Positions 22,724 through 34,049 of a stretch of 64,000 nucleotides of DNA are shown here, piece after piece (position 1 is the first letter of the stretch; each line of letters opens with the position of its first letter). This DNA comes from Neoarius graeffei (lineage: Eukaryota; Chordata; Actinopteri; Siluriformes; Ariidae), in the NCBI RefSeq assembly GCF_027579695.1, contig NC_083578.1, positions 4,474,960 to 4,538,959 of the forward strand. Direction: 5' to 3'. The notes beneath the pieces are model-generated. The model was not told where the DNA came from. It worked only from the letters and a program-made list of their open reading frames with translations, and made no database searches. Position numbers and translations under genes: made by a program.

Positions 22724-23105
22724 GTACGGAGCCGTAGAGGGGACATGGTGAATAAAAAAATAACAAAGCGTGGGAACGACTTATAAGGCGTGTGCACGAG
22801 ATATTAATGTGCGCGCACGAGTTATAACCCGTGCGCACGCTTTGCGTTAAGGCGTGCGCTCGGGTAGTTAAAAGTGAGGGGACGAGTTACAAATCGTTCC
22901 CTCGCTTTCATTAAGGCGTGTGCACGAGATATTAATACGTGCGCTCGAGTTATAAAGGCGTGCGCACGGGTTATTAAAAAGTGAGGGAACGTCTTAAAAC
23001 GCGTTCCCTCGGTTTATATCCAAGGCGTGGGAATGATATTCTATGTCGTTCCCTCGACTTATTAAAATATTCCCACAATATCCTTGTTTTCGTTGATCTC
23101 GTTGC

Positions 23106-23106
<1 letters not shown>

Positions 23107-23151
<45 letters not shown>
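23107..23151 (+). repeat. (CA)n microsatellite
   Basis: Pure CA dinucleotide repeat in the left arm. In the right arm the corresponding stretch is a much shorter GT run (about 25900-25918), so the array expanded in one arm only. Confidence 0.9.
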
Positions 23152-23155
<4 letters not shown>

Positions 23156-23270
23156 TGTAGGTCACCATGCTAGCTCCGGAAATACTAGACGCTATTTTAT
23201 TATATTTTAATATTGGACTCAGATACACAGAAATCCTCGATGCACCTGCATCCCAACATGGCTTTATTAT

Positions 23271-24171
23271 CAGAGGTGTCAAGTAACGAAGTACAAATAC
23301 TTCGTTACTTTACTTAAGTAGAAATTTTGGTACTTTCTACTTTACTGGAGTAATAATTTTTCAACCTACTTTTTATCTCTACTCGTTACATTTTCAAGCA
23401 TTTACTTTTACTTCATTACGTTTATAATAGTCTCGTTACTTGCATTTCATTGCGCCAATCTTTATATTACTTATATTACTTTGTCCACCTAATAAACTGC
23501 CACTCAGGGCGCTCCAAGCACACAGCAATCAGAGCTCTGACTTCAACACCGTTAGTAAACTGCGGGCTCTCGTTCGTTTGTCAGTAGTGGGAAACCCCCC
23601 CCCACGAACCATGCGGCATTCTCTTTTCTGAGTCAGGTTAAGTTTACAAACGCAGTTATGGTATCTTGGTGGGTGTTAGTGAGTAAAGTGACAGGTCTTA
23701 GCTTAGTAAACGTTATATTAGCTTGTAGTGTGTCGGCATTCCAGCGGCCGCCCTTTCTCTCCTCGCCTGTGTTCAGCCTCGCATTGCTGGAACACAAACA
23801 TTCTGTTGACTTCTCTCGTAGGGATGAGAAAGTGTTTTTCTTGCATTTTAACTGGAACCTGCTGCCTCTACTGCACGTCCCATATGAAAAAGAAAAAAAC
23901 TGTAATTTTACAGTAGTGTTAGTGTAGTATTCATTCATTCATTCATTCATTCATTCATTCATAGCATTCAAATACTGTATTATTACTGCCGTTTAGACAG
24001 TGAATGCAATGCAACTTTGGACACAAAATGATTGCCAGCATACTGCAAAAATATTGCGTTATACAATATTTTGGACATTACAATGCTGCAATTTTTTCAA
24101 ATAAATCGTATTACTGTAGTTGTTTTTTCCATCTGTGTGGATCAGTAGGATGGGGTGATGTGGTCGAGACA

Positions 24172-24231
<60 letters not shown>

Positions 24232-24596
24232 AATATATACATTTTCAATAAAAATGTATTGATAACTTACTTCTGAGGTATGAAGTTTTACACCATTACA
24301 ACACTTACAGACAACAAGTCATTATTACTTGTGCTCCATGAAACACATTTTAATGGGTCAGGAGGAGAATGGACTGTATGTGGACTTCTAGGCTGCGCCT
24401 TTGTCCTTAATAGCATTTTTTCCTCTTTCATTACTTTTACTTTTGTACTTTAAAGTAGTTTAGAAATCAATATACTTTTTACTTTTACTTGAGTAAAAAG
24501 CTTCAGTTGATACTTTTACTTCATGAAAAGTATTTCTAAACCATAGTATCTATACTTCTATTTGAGTAATAAATGGTAATACTTTTGACACCTCTG
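23271..24596. mobile_element. Non-autonomous hAT element with TTTATTAT duplication
   Basis: 1326 bp. The ends are CAGAGGTGTCAA on the left and TTTGACACCTCTG on the right, with the 8-bp duplication TTTATTAT at 23263-23270 and 24597-24604. Subterminal DNA is rich in ACTTTTACTT-type repeats. There is no transposase gene. It holds an (ATTC)n array at about 23930-23962 and a (GT)n array at about 24174-24227. Removing it restores the transposase frame exactly. Confidence 0.92.
24174..24227 (+). repeat. (GT)n microsatellite inside the hAT element
   Basis: About 27 pure GT dinucleotides. The open frame that crosses it is not a gene. Confidence 0.9.
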
Positions 24597-25259
24597 TTTA
24601 TTATAAGTCTGAAACACCTCAAGAGAGTTCTGAGAGAGAATGGGCTTCGCCGTCGTAGTTTTTCTGACCTAGGAACGACTATAGATTTCATCATCAGCCA
24701 ACTAAATAGCCCAGGTCGCCTCCACGGGTACCGCTGGATGCACGCAAAGTGCCTGGAACATGGCATTCAGGAAAAAACAGAGGATGTACGGATTATCCTT
24801 CAACTACTGGACCCAGAGAGTGTTGCGCTACGCCGTCGTCGTACACTTCAGCGCAGACAGTACTTTTCCAAAAGACCCAATTTCATTTGGCATGTCGATT
24901 CTTATGACAAACTAAAACCGTTCGGAATCTGCATAAACGGATGCATAGACGGGTTTTCCCGTAGGATCGTCTGGCTGAAAGCCGCACACACAAGTAGTAA
25001 CCCGCGAGTGATTGGCAGTTACTATGTGGATGCAGTGGAGAGGTTAGGTGGATGCCCGAGAATCGTACGAACTGATTTTGGAACTGAGAATGTGACTGTG
25101 CGAGACATCCAGAAGTTCTTCAGGCGTGACGGAGAAGACGACAGGGCAGGGGACCGAAGCTACATCTCCGGGGCCAGCACTGCAAATCAGCGTATTGAAT
25201 CTTGGTGGGGCCAGTTGCGGAGACAAGGGGCTGAATACTGGATCGAGTTCTTCGGAGAG

Positions 25260-25882
25260 CTGAAGAACCTCTGGATGTCTCGCACAGTCACATTCTCAGT
25301 TCCAAAATCAGTTCGTACGATTCTCGGGCATCCACCTAACCTCTCCACTGCATCCACATAGTAACTGCCAATCACTCGCGGGTTACTACTTGTGTGTGCG
25401 GCTTTCAGCCAGACGATCCTACGGGAAAACCCGTCTATGCATCCGTTTATGCAGATTCCGAACGGTTTTAGTTTGTCATAAGAATCGACATGCCAAATGA
25501 AATTGGGTCCTTTGGAAAAGTACTGTCTGCGCTGAAGCGTACGACGACGGCGTAGCGCAACACTCTCCGGGTCCAGTAGTTGAAGGATAATCCGTACATC
25601 CTCTGTTTTTTCCTGAATGCCATGTTCCAGGCACTTTGCGTGCATCCAGCGGTACCCGTGGAGGCGACCTGGGCTATTTAGTTGGCTGATGATGAAATCT
25701 ATAGTCGTTCCTAGGTCAGAAAAACTACGACGGCGAAGCCCATTCTCTCTCAGAACTCTCTTGAGGTGTCTCAGACTTATAATAAAGCCATATTGGGATG
25801 CAAGTGCATCGAGGATTTCTGTGTATCTGAGTCCAATATTAAAATATAATAAAATAGCGTCTAGTATTTCCGGAGCTACCAT
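25260..25882 (-). pseudogene. DDE integrase-type transposase, right (-) copy, C-terminally truncated
   Basis: The minus-strand frame from ATG 25880-25882 (MVAPEILDAILLYFN) repeats the left copy through the second catalytic Asp (RTDFGTEN) and the VRDIQ motif, then leaves the repeat at 25260. It lacks the catalytic Glu. It has no hAT insertion, so the hAT arrived after the inverted duplication or the inversion copied an unoccupied allele. There are few differences from the left copy (for example LASQYG instead of PASQHG). Confidence 0.8.
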
Positions 25883-26300
25883 GGTGACCTACAGCCTGTG
25901 TGTACGTGTGTGTGTGTGTAGGCAACGAGATCAACGAAAACAAGGATATTGTGGGAATATTTTAATAAATCGAGGGAACGACATAGGATATCATTCCCAC
26001 GCCTTGGATATAAACCGAGGGAACGCGTTTTAAGACGTTCCCTCACTTTTTAATAACCCGTGCGCACGCCTTTATAACTCGAGCGCACGTATTAATATCT
26101 CGTGCACACGCCTTAATGAAAGCGAGGGAACGATTTGTAACTCGTCCCCTCACTTTTAACTACCCGAGCGCACGCCTTAACGCAAAGCGTGCGCACGGGT
26201 TATAACTCGTGCGCGCGCATTAATATCTCGTGCACACGCCTTATAAGTCGTTCCCACGCTTTATTTTTTTATTCACCATGTCCCCTCTACGGCTCCGTAC

Positions 26301-27218
26301 CACACAAATATTTAATTTGGAATAACAAAGACATACTTTTTAAAAATAAATCTCTCTACATGGATAACTGGATAAGCCATGACATTATCCTGGTTTCTCA
26401 ACTAATAAATGAAAATGGCCTCCTTGTTAATTACTCAGAATTTTTAAATAAATTTAATTTCCCCGTTAGCCCTAAGGAATTTGCCACTGTCATTGGGGGT
26501 ATACCTAGTGGAGTAGTAATGTTATTAAAAAGCCATCAAACATCTGCTGTTTTGCCAAGTCAGACAGATCTGAACCCCAGCACCACAGCTGCGGGACAGG
26601 ACGAAGAACCAAAAATAACAGAGAGATTAGAGCATTATTCCAAAATGATATTGTCACAACACCATACGTGGTGTCTTACTGGACAGGGCTATTTGGAGAA
26701 ATCCCATGGAAAAGGGTTTGGACATTGCCATTGAAGTATCTCCTAACAAATAAAGTGCGTGAAATCTCATATAAACTTATTCACAGATACTATACCTCTA
26801 AGAGTTTTATTATAAGAATGAAAAAAGATCTCGATGACTCGTGCTCATTTTGTGGAGGATCCCCAGAATCCGCTGTACATCTATTTTTGGTCTTGCGAAT
26901 TCTCCAATAAACTCTGGACAGAGCTTTTATCATTTCTGTGTACAAGGCTTAAACGAAACCTTGATTTTTCTTTTAAGCAAGTTGTAGTTGGTTTTCATGG
27001 GTTTAGTAGCGAAGAAAGCAGTGTGTTTTACATCCTAAACCTAATTTTTCTACTTGCTAAATATTATATACATAAATGTAAATTCAGCAATAGCAAGCCT
27101 CTCCTTTCTGTTTTTTTGAGTGAATTAAAAATATACAAGGACTCATTACTTGGCTCATCAAACCCCAAAGCCATAAGAACTGTTCTCCTCATTTCAACCT
27201 GTTAAATTAATGGAAATG

Positions 27219-27262
<44 letters not shown>

Positions 27263-27411
27263 TTCTTCTCCTTAGTTATAGGCCGACTGTTTTTGAATGT
27301 ACCCTGACTTGCGTGCAAATGTCATGTTTCAATTTTTGACAATGAAAATGATTGACATTGTTATTTGTATTCTTGGAAAAAATTCAATAAAAGAAAAATA
27401 TTGAAAAAAAA
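26301..27411 (+). mobile_element. L1-type LINE, 3' end of ORF2 with poly-A tail
   Basis: Translations in three successive frames (26301 to about 26700, 26668-26910, 26834-27205) give the C-terminal L1 ORF2 region: YLIWNNKDILFKNKSLY, the KYLLTNKVREISYKLIHRYY block, a zinc-like CSFCGGSPESAVHLF motif and a final NLIFLLAKYYIHKCKFSN block. The same blocks occur in the L1 at 29-34 kb. The 3' UTR contains an AATAAA at about 27386 and an A-rich end at about 27401-27411. It is 5' truncated exactly at the foldback transposon border and frameshifted, hence inactive. Confidence 0.8.
27216..27261 (+). repeat. (TTTC)n microsatellite in the L1 3' UTR
   Basis: Pure TTTC tetranucleotide run of about 11 copies. 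Confidence 0.9.
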
Positions 27412-27664
27412 AAGCTGCACCAACATTTCTCTGCTCGCGTTGAGATTCACTCGCGCGCGGTGAGCTGTTGTCGGTAACGCCCGGAAACCCCGGAGTGGAT
27501 TTTCAGTGGTCTGTGTATTCTCTTATCGATCAAGTGGAATGGATTCTTTCACGAAGCAATAGAAACGGCGCTGGGTGAACTCATATTTTATGTGGAGGGG
27601 GGTCCAAACGAAGAATTATGAAATGTGAAGGGGGACACGCCCCCTTCACATTCAATGGTGGCGA
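27412..27664. other. Unassigned stretch
   Basis: No coding similarity. It contains an inverted pair GTGAAGGGGGACACGCCCCCTTCAC at about 27626-27650 (8-bp GAAGGGGG/CCCCCTTC arms) that could form a hairpin. Confidence 0.4.
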
Positions 27665-27883
27665 CGCCCATGATATATGTATATATATACCTGTATACCC
27701 GTGAGTGTTTAGTCTATGTCTATTTCTTATCTAGAGTGTTTATACTGTTTATATTGTTTATTTCAGTTATTCTACTTTATTTATTGCATTGCCTGTTTGC
27801 ACCGTGGGTCAGGACTGAAATTTCATCTGTGCTGTATGTCGAGCATGTAATATTTAACAATAAAGTTGACTTGACTTGATGTA
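27665..27883 (+). mobile_element. L2-like LINE 3' tail
   Basis: Sequence ending in AATAAAGTTGACTTGACTTGA, the pentanucleotide-repeat 3' tail common in fish L2-type elements. Only the 3' UTR is present and the 5' limit is a guess. Confidence 0.5.
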
Positions 27884-27982
27884 TTCTACTGCTCACCACG
27901 CTTTAACACCGGAAGTGAAGGAAAAAAGGGCAATATAAACATCCATTAGCATTCACATGTAGTAAAATATAGCAAGTATATA

Positions 27983-29020
27983 GGGGAGAGCGGGGTAAGA
28001 TGAGCCAGAGGGTAAGATGAGCCACCCCCTGTTTCTAAGAAACAGTAAACAAATGTGACCATGTGACCACATTCAAAGGGGGGTGGGACCATTTACTTAC
28101 ACTTGTGGAGAGGAGCACCACATGTCAAACTAGGTGAGGGAGATATTTATAAAAATGTGTTTTTGTGCTTTCTAAGTCAATTCCATGTTTGTCCACAGTG
28201 AAGATGATTTAGAGAAGACAAAAGTAGAATAATATTTAGACACATTAGGGTTAAGTTAGTGGCTTTCTAAGCTATGATATGAATGCTAATAAAAATTATT
28301 TTGATTAGCCTAATCCCCTTTATTAGCATTTTTCTACAAAATGGTGGCCACGGGGTAAGATGAGCCATTAGATGTGGGGCAAGTTGAGCCAATCAACTTA
28401 CCCCATTGGTGGCTGAGCTTACCCAATATGGATGACACTTAAGTTTTCACATTTACTGGTCATATATGACAACAACAACAACAAATAAACAAACAAATAA
28501 CATGTTAATATACATAATATGTTTAAAAGGTTTTTAATAAATAAAATAATGCCCTCTGTTATTACAGGTGTGCATGATGCGCATGATCTACGCATATCTC
28601 TCTCTCTATCCATCTATCTATCCCTCCCTATCCCATCTCGTTCTATCACCTCTCTCTTCATCTCCCCTTCTCTATGCAACGGCCCTATCCCCCACTTGAT
28701 TGACTTGACTTGATTCATTGATTGCATTTCTAATAATAAAAGTTGTTTACTTTGTTAACCTAACATGTTTTGTGTTGGCTCAATTTACCCCACACAGTGG
28801 CTCATCTTACCCCGTGCATGGGGTAAGTTGAGCCACTTGACATTTTTTTTTCAAGAGGTAATATCACTCTAACCATAAGAGCTTATCAATTATTTTTTGC
28901 TCATATAGTAACAGTACACTTTGAAATTTGGTATGGTGTGTAGACTGGAAGCAAAAATGGCTTTAACATGTAGTTATGATGAAAAATGTAAAAAGTGGCT
29001 CATCTTACCCTGCTCTCCCC
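27983..29020. mobile_element. Non-autonomous TA-flanked element made of GGGTAAGATGAGCC repeats
   Basis: The ends GGGGAGAGCGGGGTAAGATG and its complement (29001-29020) are flanked by TA on both sides (27981-27982 and 29021-29022). The core motif GGGTAAGNTGAGCC recurs in direct orientation at about 27993, 28010, 28351, 28377 and 28820. It is inverted at about 28776, 28799 and 28996. There is no transposase gene. The interior also has (CAACAA), (CTAT) and TTGACTTGA-type simple repeats at 28465-28730. The TA duplication suggests Tc1/mariner-type mobilisation, but the superfamily is not proven. Confidence 0.7.
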
Positions 29021-29134
29021 TAACATAAAATATAAGACTAAATAGAAACGCTGTTTATGTATAATGATGTACATGTTTTATATCTGCAACACAGATTCAT
29101 TATTGTAGATTAACAACAGAGCAGAAAATCTGCT

Positions 29135-29149
29135 GTTCATCGATCCCTT
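29135..29149. repeat. Target-site duplication of the 33-kb L1, left copy
   Basis: GTTCATCGATCCCTT lies directly outside the poly-A end of the minus-strand L1 and recurs at 62429-62443 directly outside its 5' end. Two of the T residues overlap the tail, so the duplication is 13 to 15 bp. Confidence 0.85.
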
Positions 29150-31988
29150 TTTTATCTTTATTGAAAACAGCAACAAAATACAAATACAGTTATTAATATA
29201 CACACAACAAACCAAGAGCCAGGGGGAGTTTTCAAATAAAAACATTAAATAATGAGCACAAATGAAATGTTTTAGCTGCTTTCTTGTTTTTAGAGTCAGA
29301 GATTATTTTTGATATACTGTTCAGTTTCCTTTTCGAAGGCTATAAATGAAGGTTTTGAATGACTAAACTTGGCTTTATGAATATGGTATTTTCCTGAAAT
29401 GATCAAGTTTATTATATGTAACTCTTTGTTTTTTGCTTTTGTTGTTAGGGAAACCAAACAGTACATATTCCCAACACAGAAAAATCAGAGTCAAGCCTGG
29501 TTACGATGTACCAGGTTATTTCTGTCCAGAATATGATGGTAAAAGGACATTGCCAGAACAGGTGCATTATTGTTTCCAGGTCCGTCTCACACAATGAACA
29601 GTCCATGTCTCTCTTAAACTTAAGCAGATAATGCTTGGCAGAATAGTATCTATGAATCAGTTTGAAAGACACCTCCCTTATTTTGTTTGTAAGGAAGTAT
29701 CTGTATGGGAGGTTCCACACACTGCTCCAGTTCAGGTCACCAACAAGACCAGTCCAGAGTGGGTAGTGGTGATATCTGCCTGGAATAATGCACAAATATT
29801 GTGATTATTGTTCTTGGATGTGACAGAGAAGCATACATAACCCACTGAGGTCAATATGGGGTCCAGAGATGGTAAATAAACTGTTTTTTCAGCCCCTCTT
29901 AGAAGAATTAGGATACCAGAGAGAATGGCATCCATTACAATGGCAAACTCTTTTGGGGTAACAGGAATACCAAATGTTTGGAGGAACTCAGAATAATTTA
30001 GCAGATTTCCATTATCATTGAGTAGCCGGGTTACTAGAATTATGCTGTTATTGAACCAGGATTGAAAAAAATAAGGATTTATTTTTATAGTTAATGTGCT
30101 GATTATTCCAGATGAAGCACCTATGTGGGGAGAAGTTGTGTTTATAAATTAATGACCACGCCAAGAGCATTTGTTTACGGAAATTGGACAGGATTAGGGG
30201 AAGTTTCTCTATTTTATAATCACATAAAAGTACATATTCAAGGCCTCCAATCGTAGAGAAAATGTACCTGGGTATAAAGTTCCAAGTGGATGTGGGATTA
30301 TGTAGAAACTGTTTTATCCAATTAATTTTAAAGGTATTATTAAGGGTAGTAAAATCGAGAAAGTTTAGACCACCAGAATCATAAGTGCTCATACCAGACT
30401 TTTTCACATAATGTATCTTGTTTTCCCAAAGAAAATTGAACAGTAACTTATCAATGGCATTGCAGAGCTGCTTGTCGACAGACCGGGGGGGTAGCTGTAT
30501 ATGTAAGACGGAATAATCCTTCTGCCTTTGTCAGTAATATTTGTCCTTCCAAGGATAAATCTCTCTGAAGCCATTGGTTAAGTTTTTTCCTTGTCTTATC
30601 AATAATTAAACTAAAGTTTCCAGAGCATCTATCTACCTGATTTCTCAAAATGGTAATCCCGAGATAACTGATCTTGTCTTTGATTGGTATGTTGCAGATG
30701 TGGGGAGTGGGGAGTTTCTTCAGGTTTAAGCAGAGTCCAGAATCTGCAGAGAATAGATCTATTGTTTGGATAGCAATGGGGACTTGGATAGCATCTTAAG
30801 AATAATGTGGTATTGTCTTCCAGCTGGCTAATTATAATTTCTCAATCTGCGATGAAGATACCTTTTAATGGGCTACTTTTAATATGGGTGGAAAGTAGTT
30901 GTGTGCATAGAATGAATAAATAGGGAGATGCAGGGCAGCCCTGCCAGATGCCCTGCTGTAATTCAAATCTCGGGGAAGTCCCGTTTTTCAGTCTGATGGA
31001 GCTGTTGCCTTTGGAATACATAGTTTTACCAGCTGTACAAAAATATTCACCAAATCCAAAATGTTTTTAATTGTTTTAAATATAAAGTTATGTTCTATAG
31101 TATCAAAAGCTTTATAGAAGTCCAGGAAGATGATGAGACTGTTGTCAGGACACAAGAATGAATAATCGATTATGTCTAAAACAAGACGAATATTACTGGA
31201 GATGTGTCTCCTTCCCATAAATCCAGACTGGGTCCCATCAATAATTGGACCTAAGACATTTTTAAGCTATTTAGCAAATATTGAGGCAAAGACTTTGTAG
31301 TCATTGTTCAATAACAAAATTGGTCGCCAATTATTAATAAGTAGGGGATCCTTTTTGGGTTTGGGAATTAAAGTAATCAGGCCTTGTGTCAGTGTAGGAG
31401 GTAGAGTTCCCTGTTCCACACTTTCTAACATTACTTTCAGTAGAAAGGGAGCTCGACCTTCTGTAAAGGTCTGATAAAATTCTGTAGAGAGCCCATCAAC
31501 TCCAGGAGATTTGTTAATTTTGAGATGTCCGATCACATAGATGACTTCCTGTAAAGTTATAGTTTCATCGCACATTACTCTGTCATCTTCAGTAATTTGA
31601 GTAACATTGTTCAGAGTTCAAAAACGTAGTTGTTGAATGATGACAATATTTGGTTTTGTACAAATTGCTATGTATTGGAGCAGAATTCTGCTGTTCAACT
31701 TGGATCATCAGTAACAGTGCTGTTAATACTGAGTCATTGGCTTAAACTGAGCTTCCCATAATGTTTTTCTAGGTTGAAAAAATAGGCTGAATTCTGTTCA
31801 CCTTCTTCAATCCATTTCTTCCTTGACCTTACAAAGGCACCTTTAGCCTTGTGTAAGTAAATTTCATTTAGATTAATTTGTTCCGAAATCAAATCTAGTC
31901 TTTCCTCTTCTGACATATCAGCAGGGTTCTTCTGGGACAATAAAATGATTTTAGAGACCACCCTCTCTTCTTTCAATCTATGACTTTT

Positions 31989-32682
31989 GGGCTACGTTTA
32001 CACTAGACTGTATCTGTCTCGTTTTCTTTGCGGACGCACTGTCCGTTTACATTAAACCGCCTGGAAACGCCTGGAAACGGGAATCCGCCAGCGTCCACGT
32101 ATTCAATCCAGATCGTGTCAGCTCCGGTGCTGTGTAAACATTCAAAATACGCGGATACGCTGTGCTGAGCTATAGCTGGCGTCTCATTGGACAACGTCAC
32201 TGTGACATCCACCTTCCTGATTCGCTGGCGTTGGTCATGTGACGCGACTGCTGAAAAACGGCACGGACTTCCGCCTTGTATCACCTTTCATTAAAGAGTA
32301 TAAAAGTATGAAAATACTGCAAATACTGATGCAAATACTGCCCATTGTGTAGTTATGATTGTCTTTAGGCTTGCCATCCTTCCACTTGCAGGTAGTAAGT
32401 GAAATGCGCTGGGATCACACACAGCGGCTCAGTCCCAAATCGTGGCTTGTGCACTTCACTCGTGCGCTGTGTGAGCTGTGCAGGGCCGGAGTGCGCACCC
32501 TCCAGAGGGCACTCGCTGTTCAGGGCGGAGTGATTTGGAGTGCAGGATGCCTGCGGAGCCGAGCGTATCCGTGTATTGGCGTTGCTATGTGCACGGCTAA
32601 CGGTTTTAGTGTAAACGCGAATCGTTTTAAGAACGTTAATCTGATGATCCGCTGATTCGACGTAATGTAAACGTAGCCTTGG
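31989..32682. mobile_element. MITE with GGGCTACGTTTACAC inverted ends
   Basis: About 690 bp between GGGCTACGTTTACACTA and TAATGTAAACGTAGCC, interrupting L1 ORF2 between YLxN and SHRLKEERV. Interior sequence is GC-richer than the surroundings and partly self-complementary near the ends (CGCCTGGAAACGCCTGGAAACG repeats at about 32060). No protein gene; open frames inside lack similarity. The target duplication is unclear (perhaps two A), so the superfamily is left open. Confidence 0.7.
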
Positions 32683-32925
32683 TTAAGGTACTGCCATAAT
32701 TTCTCAAGTACTGACCAGTTTTAAATTTAAAAAAGTTCCCAGTTGCTACCAAAAGCATCCTCAGACCTTGCTTTGCTCCAAAATGTCATTATCCTCTTCA
32801 TGCCTGATTTTACTTTATGTTGTAGGAGCGAGCTGTTTAGTTTCCAGTAAGCACTCCTACATGCTTTAGTAGAAGCAGAATGCAAGGGGATAAAAATGGA
32901 GACTGAATTATGATCTGTTAATGGC

Positions 32926-33349
32926 TGCTTCTTCTTCTCCCTGTTATGCCTAACTGGCATGTAGGGCAGCAACAAAAGCCCTCCACTCCTGCCTGCTTTG
33001 GGCTATTCTCTGGATGGTACCCCATGTGTGTCCTCATGCTGTCAGTTCTTCCTCCACCATTCTGTGCCAGGTGTTCTTTGGCCTACCCCGTTTTCTCTTT
33101 CCCTCAGGTGTCCAATGCAGCACTGTTTTTGCATTGTCATCCTTTTCCCTTCTGAGGACATGCCCTATCCACTTCCATCTCCTTCTCACAAGTATAGTTT
33201 CCATGCTTTCTTGTTCACATTTACTCAGTAGTTCTTCATTTGAGATCTTATTTGGCCAAAATATTCTCAGGATTCTTTGTAAGTTCTTTGTGTGGAAGAC
33301 GGATAGTTTGTTACGGTCATCTTCTGTCATTCTCCAGCATTCTGATGCT
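32926..33349 (-). mobile_element. 5'-truncated RTE/Proto2-like LINE, 8-bp duplication
   Basis: A minus-strand fragment of 424 bp lies between direct repeats TTAATGGC (32918-32925 and 33350-33357). It encodes the very C-terminus of an endonuclease-RT (33330-33034): WIGHVLRR, LHWTPEGKRKRGRPKNTW, VEEELTA. It ends in a GAAGAAGAAG tail with no long poly-A. Such short-tailed fragments are typical of RTE-type LINEs. Removing it restores the L1 reading. Confidence 0.8.
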
Positions 33350-34023
33350 TTAATGGCGTTGTGATAATATTATCTGATATCAATGTTCAAATTATCAGAA
33401 AGCAGTCAGAAGTCTAACCGTGATTGCCTGGTGGCATTTCTATTACTCCATGTAAAGGCCTTAGTGTTCAGATATTTATTCCTCCACACATCAACCAAGT
33501 TAAATTTTTGCATGAACGGTTTCAAGTTGTCATTAACTGCGGTAGGATTACGCGGAGGCCAACAGTCCAAACTGTAATTTAATATCATGTGAAAATCTCC
33601 CCCTGTTACAATACCTGAGATTGGAAAGTTATTAAAGGTATTTTGGATATGCTTCTCTAATGTTTCAAGTAGTACATCATTCTCTTTGTGTGAGTTATAG
33701 GCATTAACAATTACCATTGTGAAGTTTTCAGTGGTTAACACTTGGAGAATAAAATGACCTGAAGCATCACAGATAGAAGATAACATAGTCCCTGAAAAGT
33801 TGTACTTTAAAGTAGTAACACCGGCCGAATGTTCAGATCCATGAGCCTGCCATAGATCATTACCCCACTGGGATCTCCAAACTCTTCCATCATCGGGAAT
33901 TGAATGTGACTTTTGAATAAAACAGAAATCATTTTTGTGCTGCTTGGCAAACAAAAATAAAGCTTTGCGCTTAACACTATTTCTTAACCCCCTGGCATTG
34001 AGAGTAACAATGGATGATGTATT

Positions 34024-34049
34024 AACAACAACAACAACAACAACAACAA
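34024..34049 (+). repeat. (CAA)n microsatellite
   Basis: Eight or so ACA/CAA units just upstream of L1 ORF2, on the opposite strand. Confidence 0.85.

Larger units (their letters stand above)
23167..25361 (+). pseudogene. DDE integrase-type transposase, left (+) copy, interrupted by hAT
   Basis: The reading frame starts at ATG 23167 (MLAPEILDAILLYFN), is broken at 23270 by the hAT element and resumes in frame at 24605. It has a winged-helix-like N-terminus, then the catalytic core: first Asp in WHVDSYDKL, second Asp in RTDFGTEN and the Glu in NQRIESWWG (in the unique centre). The protein loses its natural C-terminus at about 25259, where it runs into the inverted arm and ends at a spurious stop at 25361. 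In an intact element this enzyme would cut and join the element ends. This copy cannot do so because of the interruption and the altered C-terminus. Confidence 0.75.
22724..26300. mobile_element. Foldback DNA transposon with an inverted-duplicated integrase-like transposase (IS3EU/Ginger-like)
   Basis: The left arm (22724-25123, including a 1.3-kb hAT insertion) and the right arm (25260-26300) are near-perfect inverted copies of roughly 1.05 kb, around a 136-bp unique centre. The ends read GTACGGAGCCGTAGAGGGG and its complement. The outer 400 bp are packed with alternating GTGCGCACG-type and GTTCCCTCG-type motifs, themselves partly inverted. The inner part of each arm encodes the same DDE protein on opposite strands. 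The superfamily name rests on the long inverted ends and the integrase-like core. No target duplication was found. Confidence 0.75.
29445..34020 (-). pseudogene. L1 ORF2 (endonuclease-reverse transcriptase), fragmented
   Basis: Read from 34020 down. The start region gives SSIVTLNARGLRNSVKRK and an APE-type endonuclease (CFIQKSHS; GGDFHMILNYSLD; about 33954-33406). A linker region follows at about 32975-32727. Then come RT fingers (KSPGVDGLSTEFY; PKPKKDPLLINNWRPI; 31575-31267), palm and thumb pieces to about 30450, and the C-terminal region with a zinc-like CSLCETDLETIMHLFWQC motif (29795-29445). The protein nicks target DNA and reverse-transcribes L1 RNA. There are many frame changes, plus two insertions (31989-32682 and 32926-33349). 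The RT catalytic box is not in a clean frame. Confidence 0.85.

Noticed and set aside
24004-24276. 90-residue frame rich in Cys-Val repeats
   Set aside because: It is translation of a (GT)n microsatellite inside a hAT element.
22724-26300. Two independent convergent transposase genes
   Set aside because: The two genes are mirror copies within one palindrome and share their outer ends, so they belong to one rearranged element.
32359-32655. 98-residue plus-strand frame
   Set aside because: It lies inside a GC-rich MITE with no recognisable domain.
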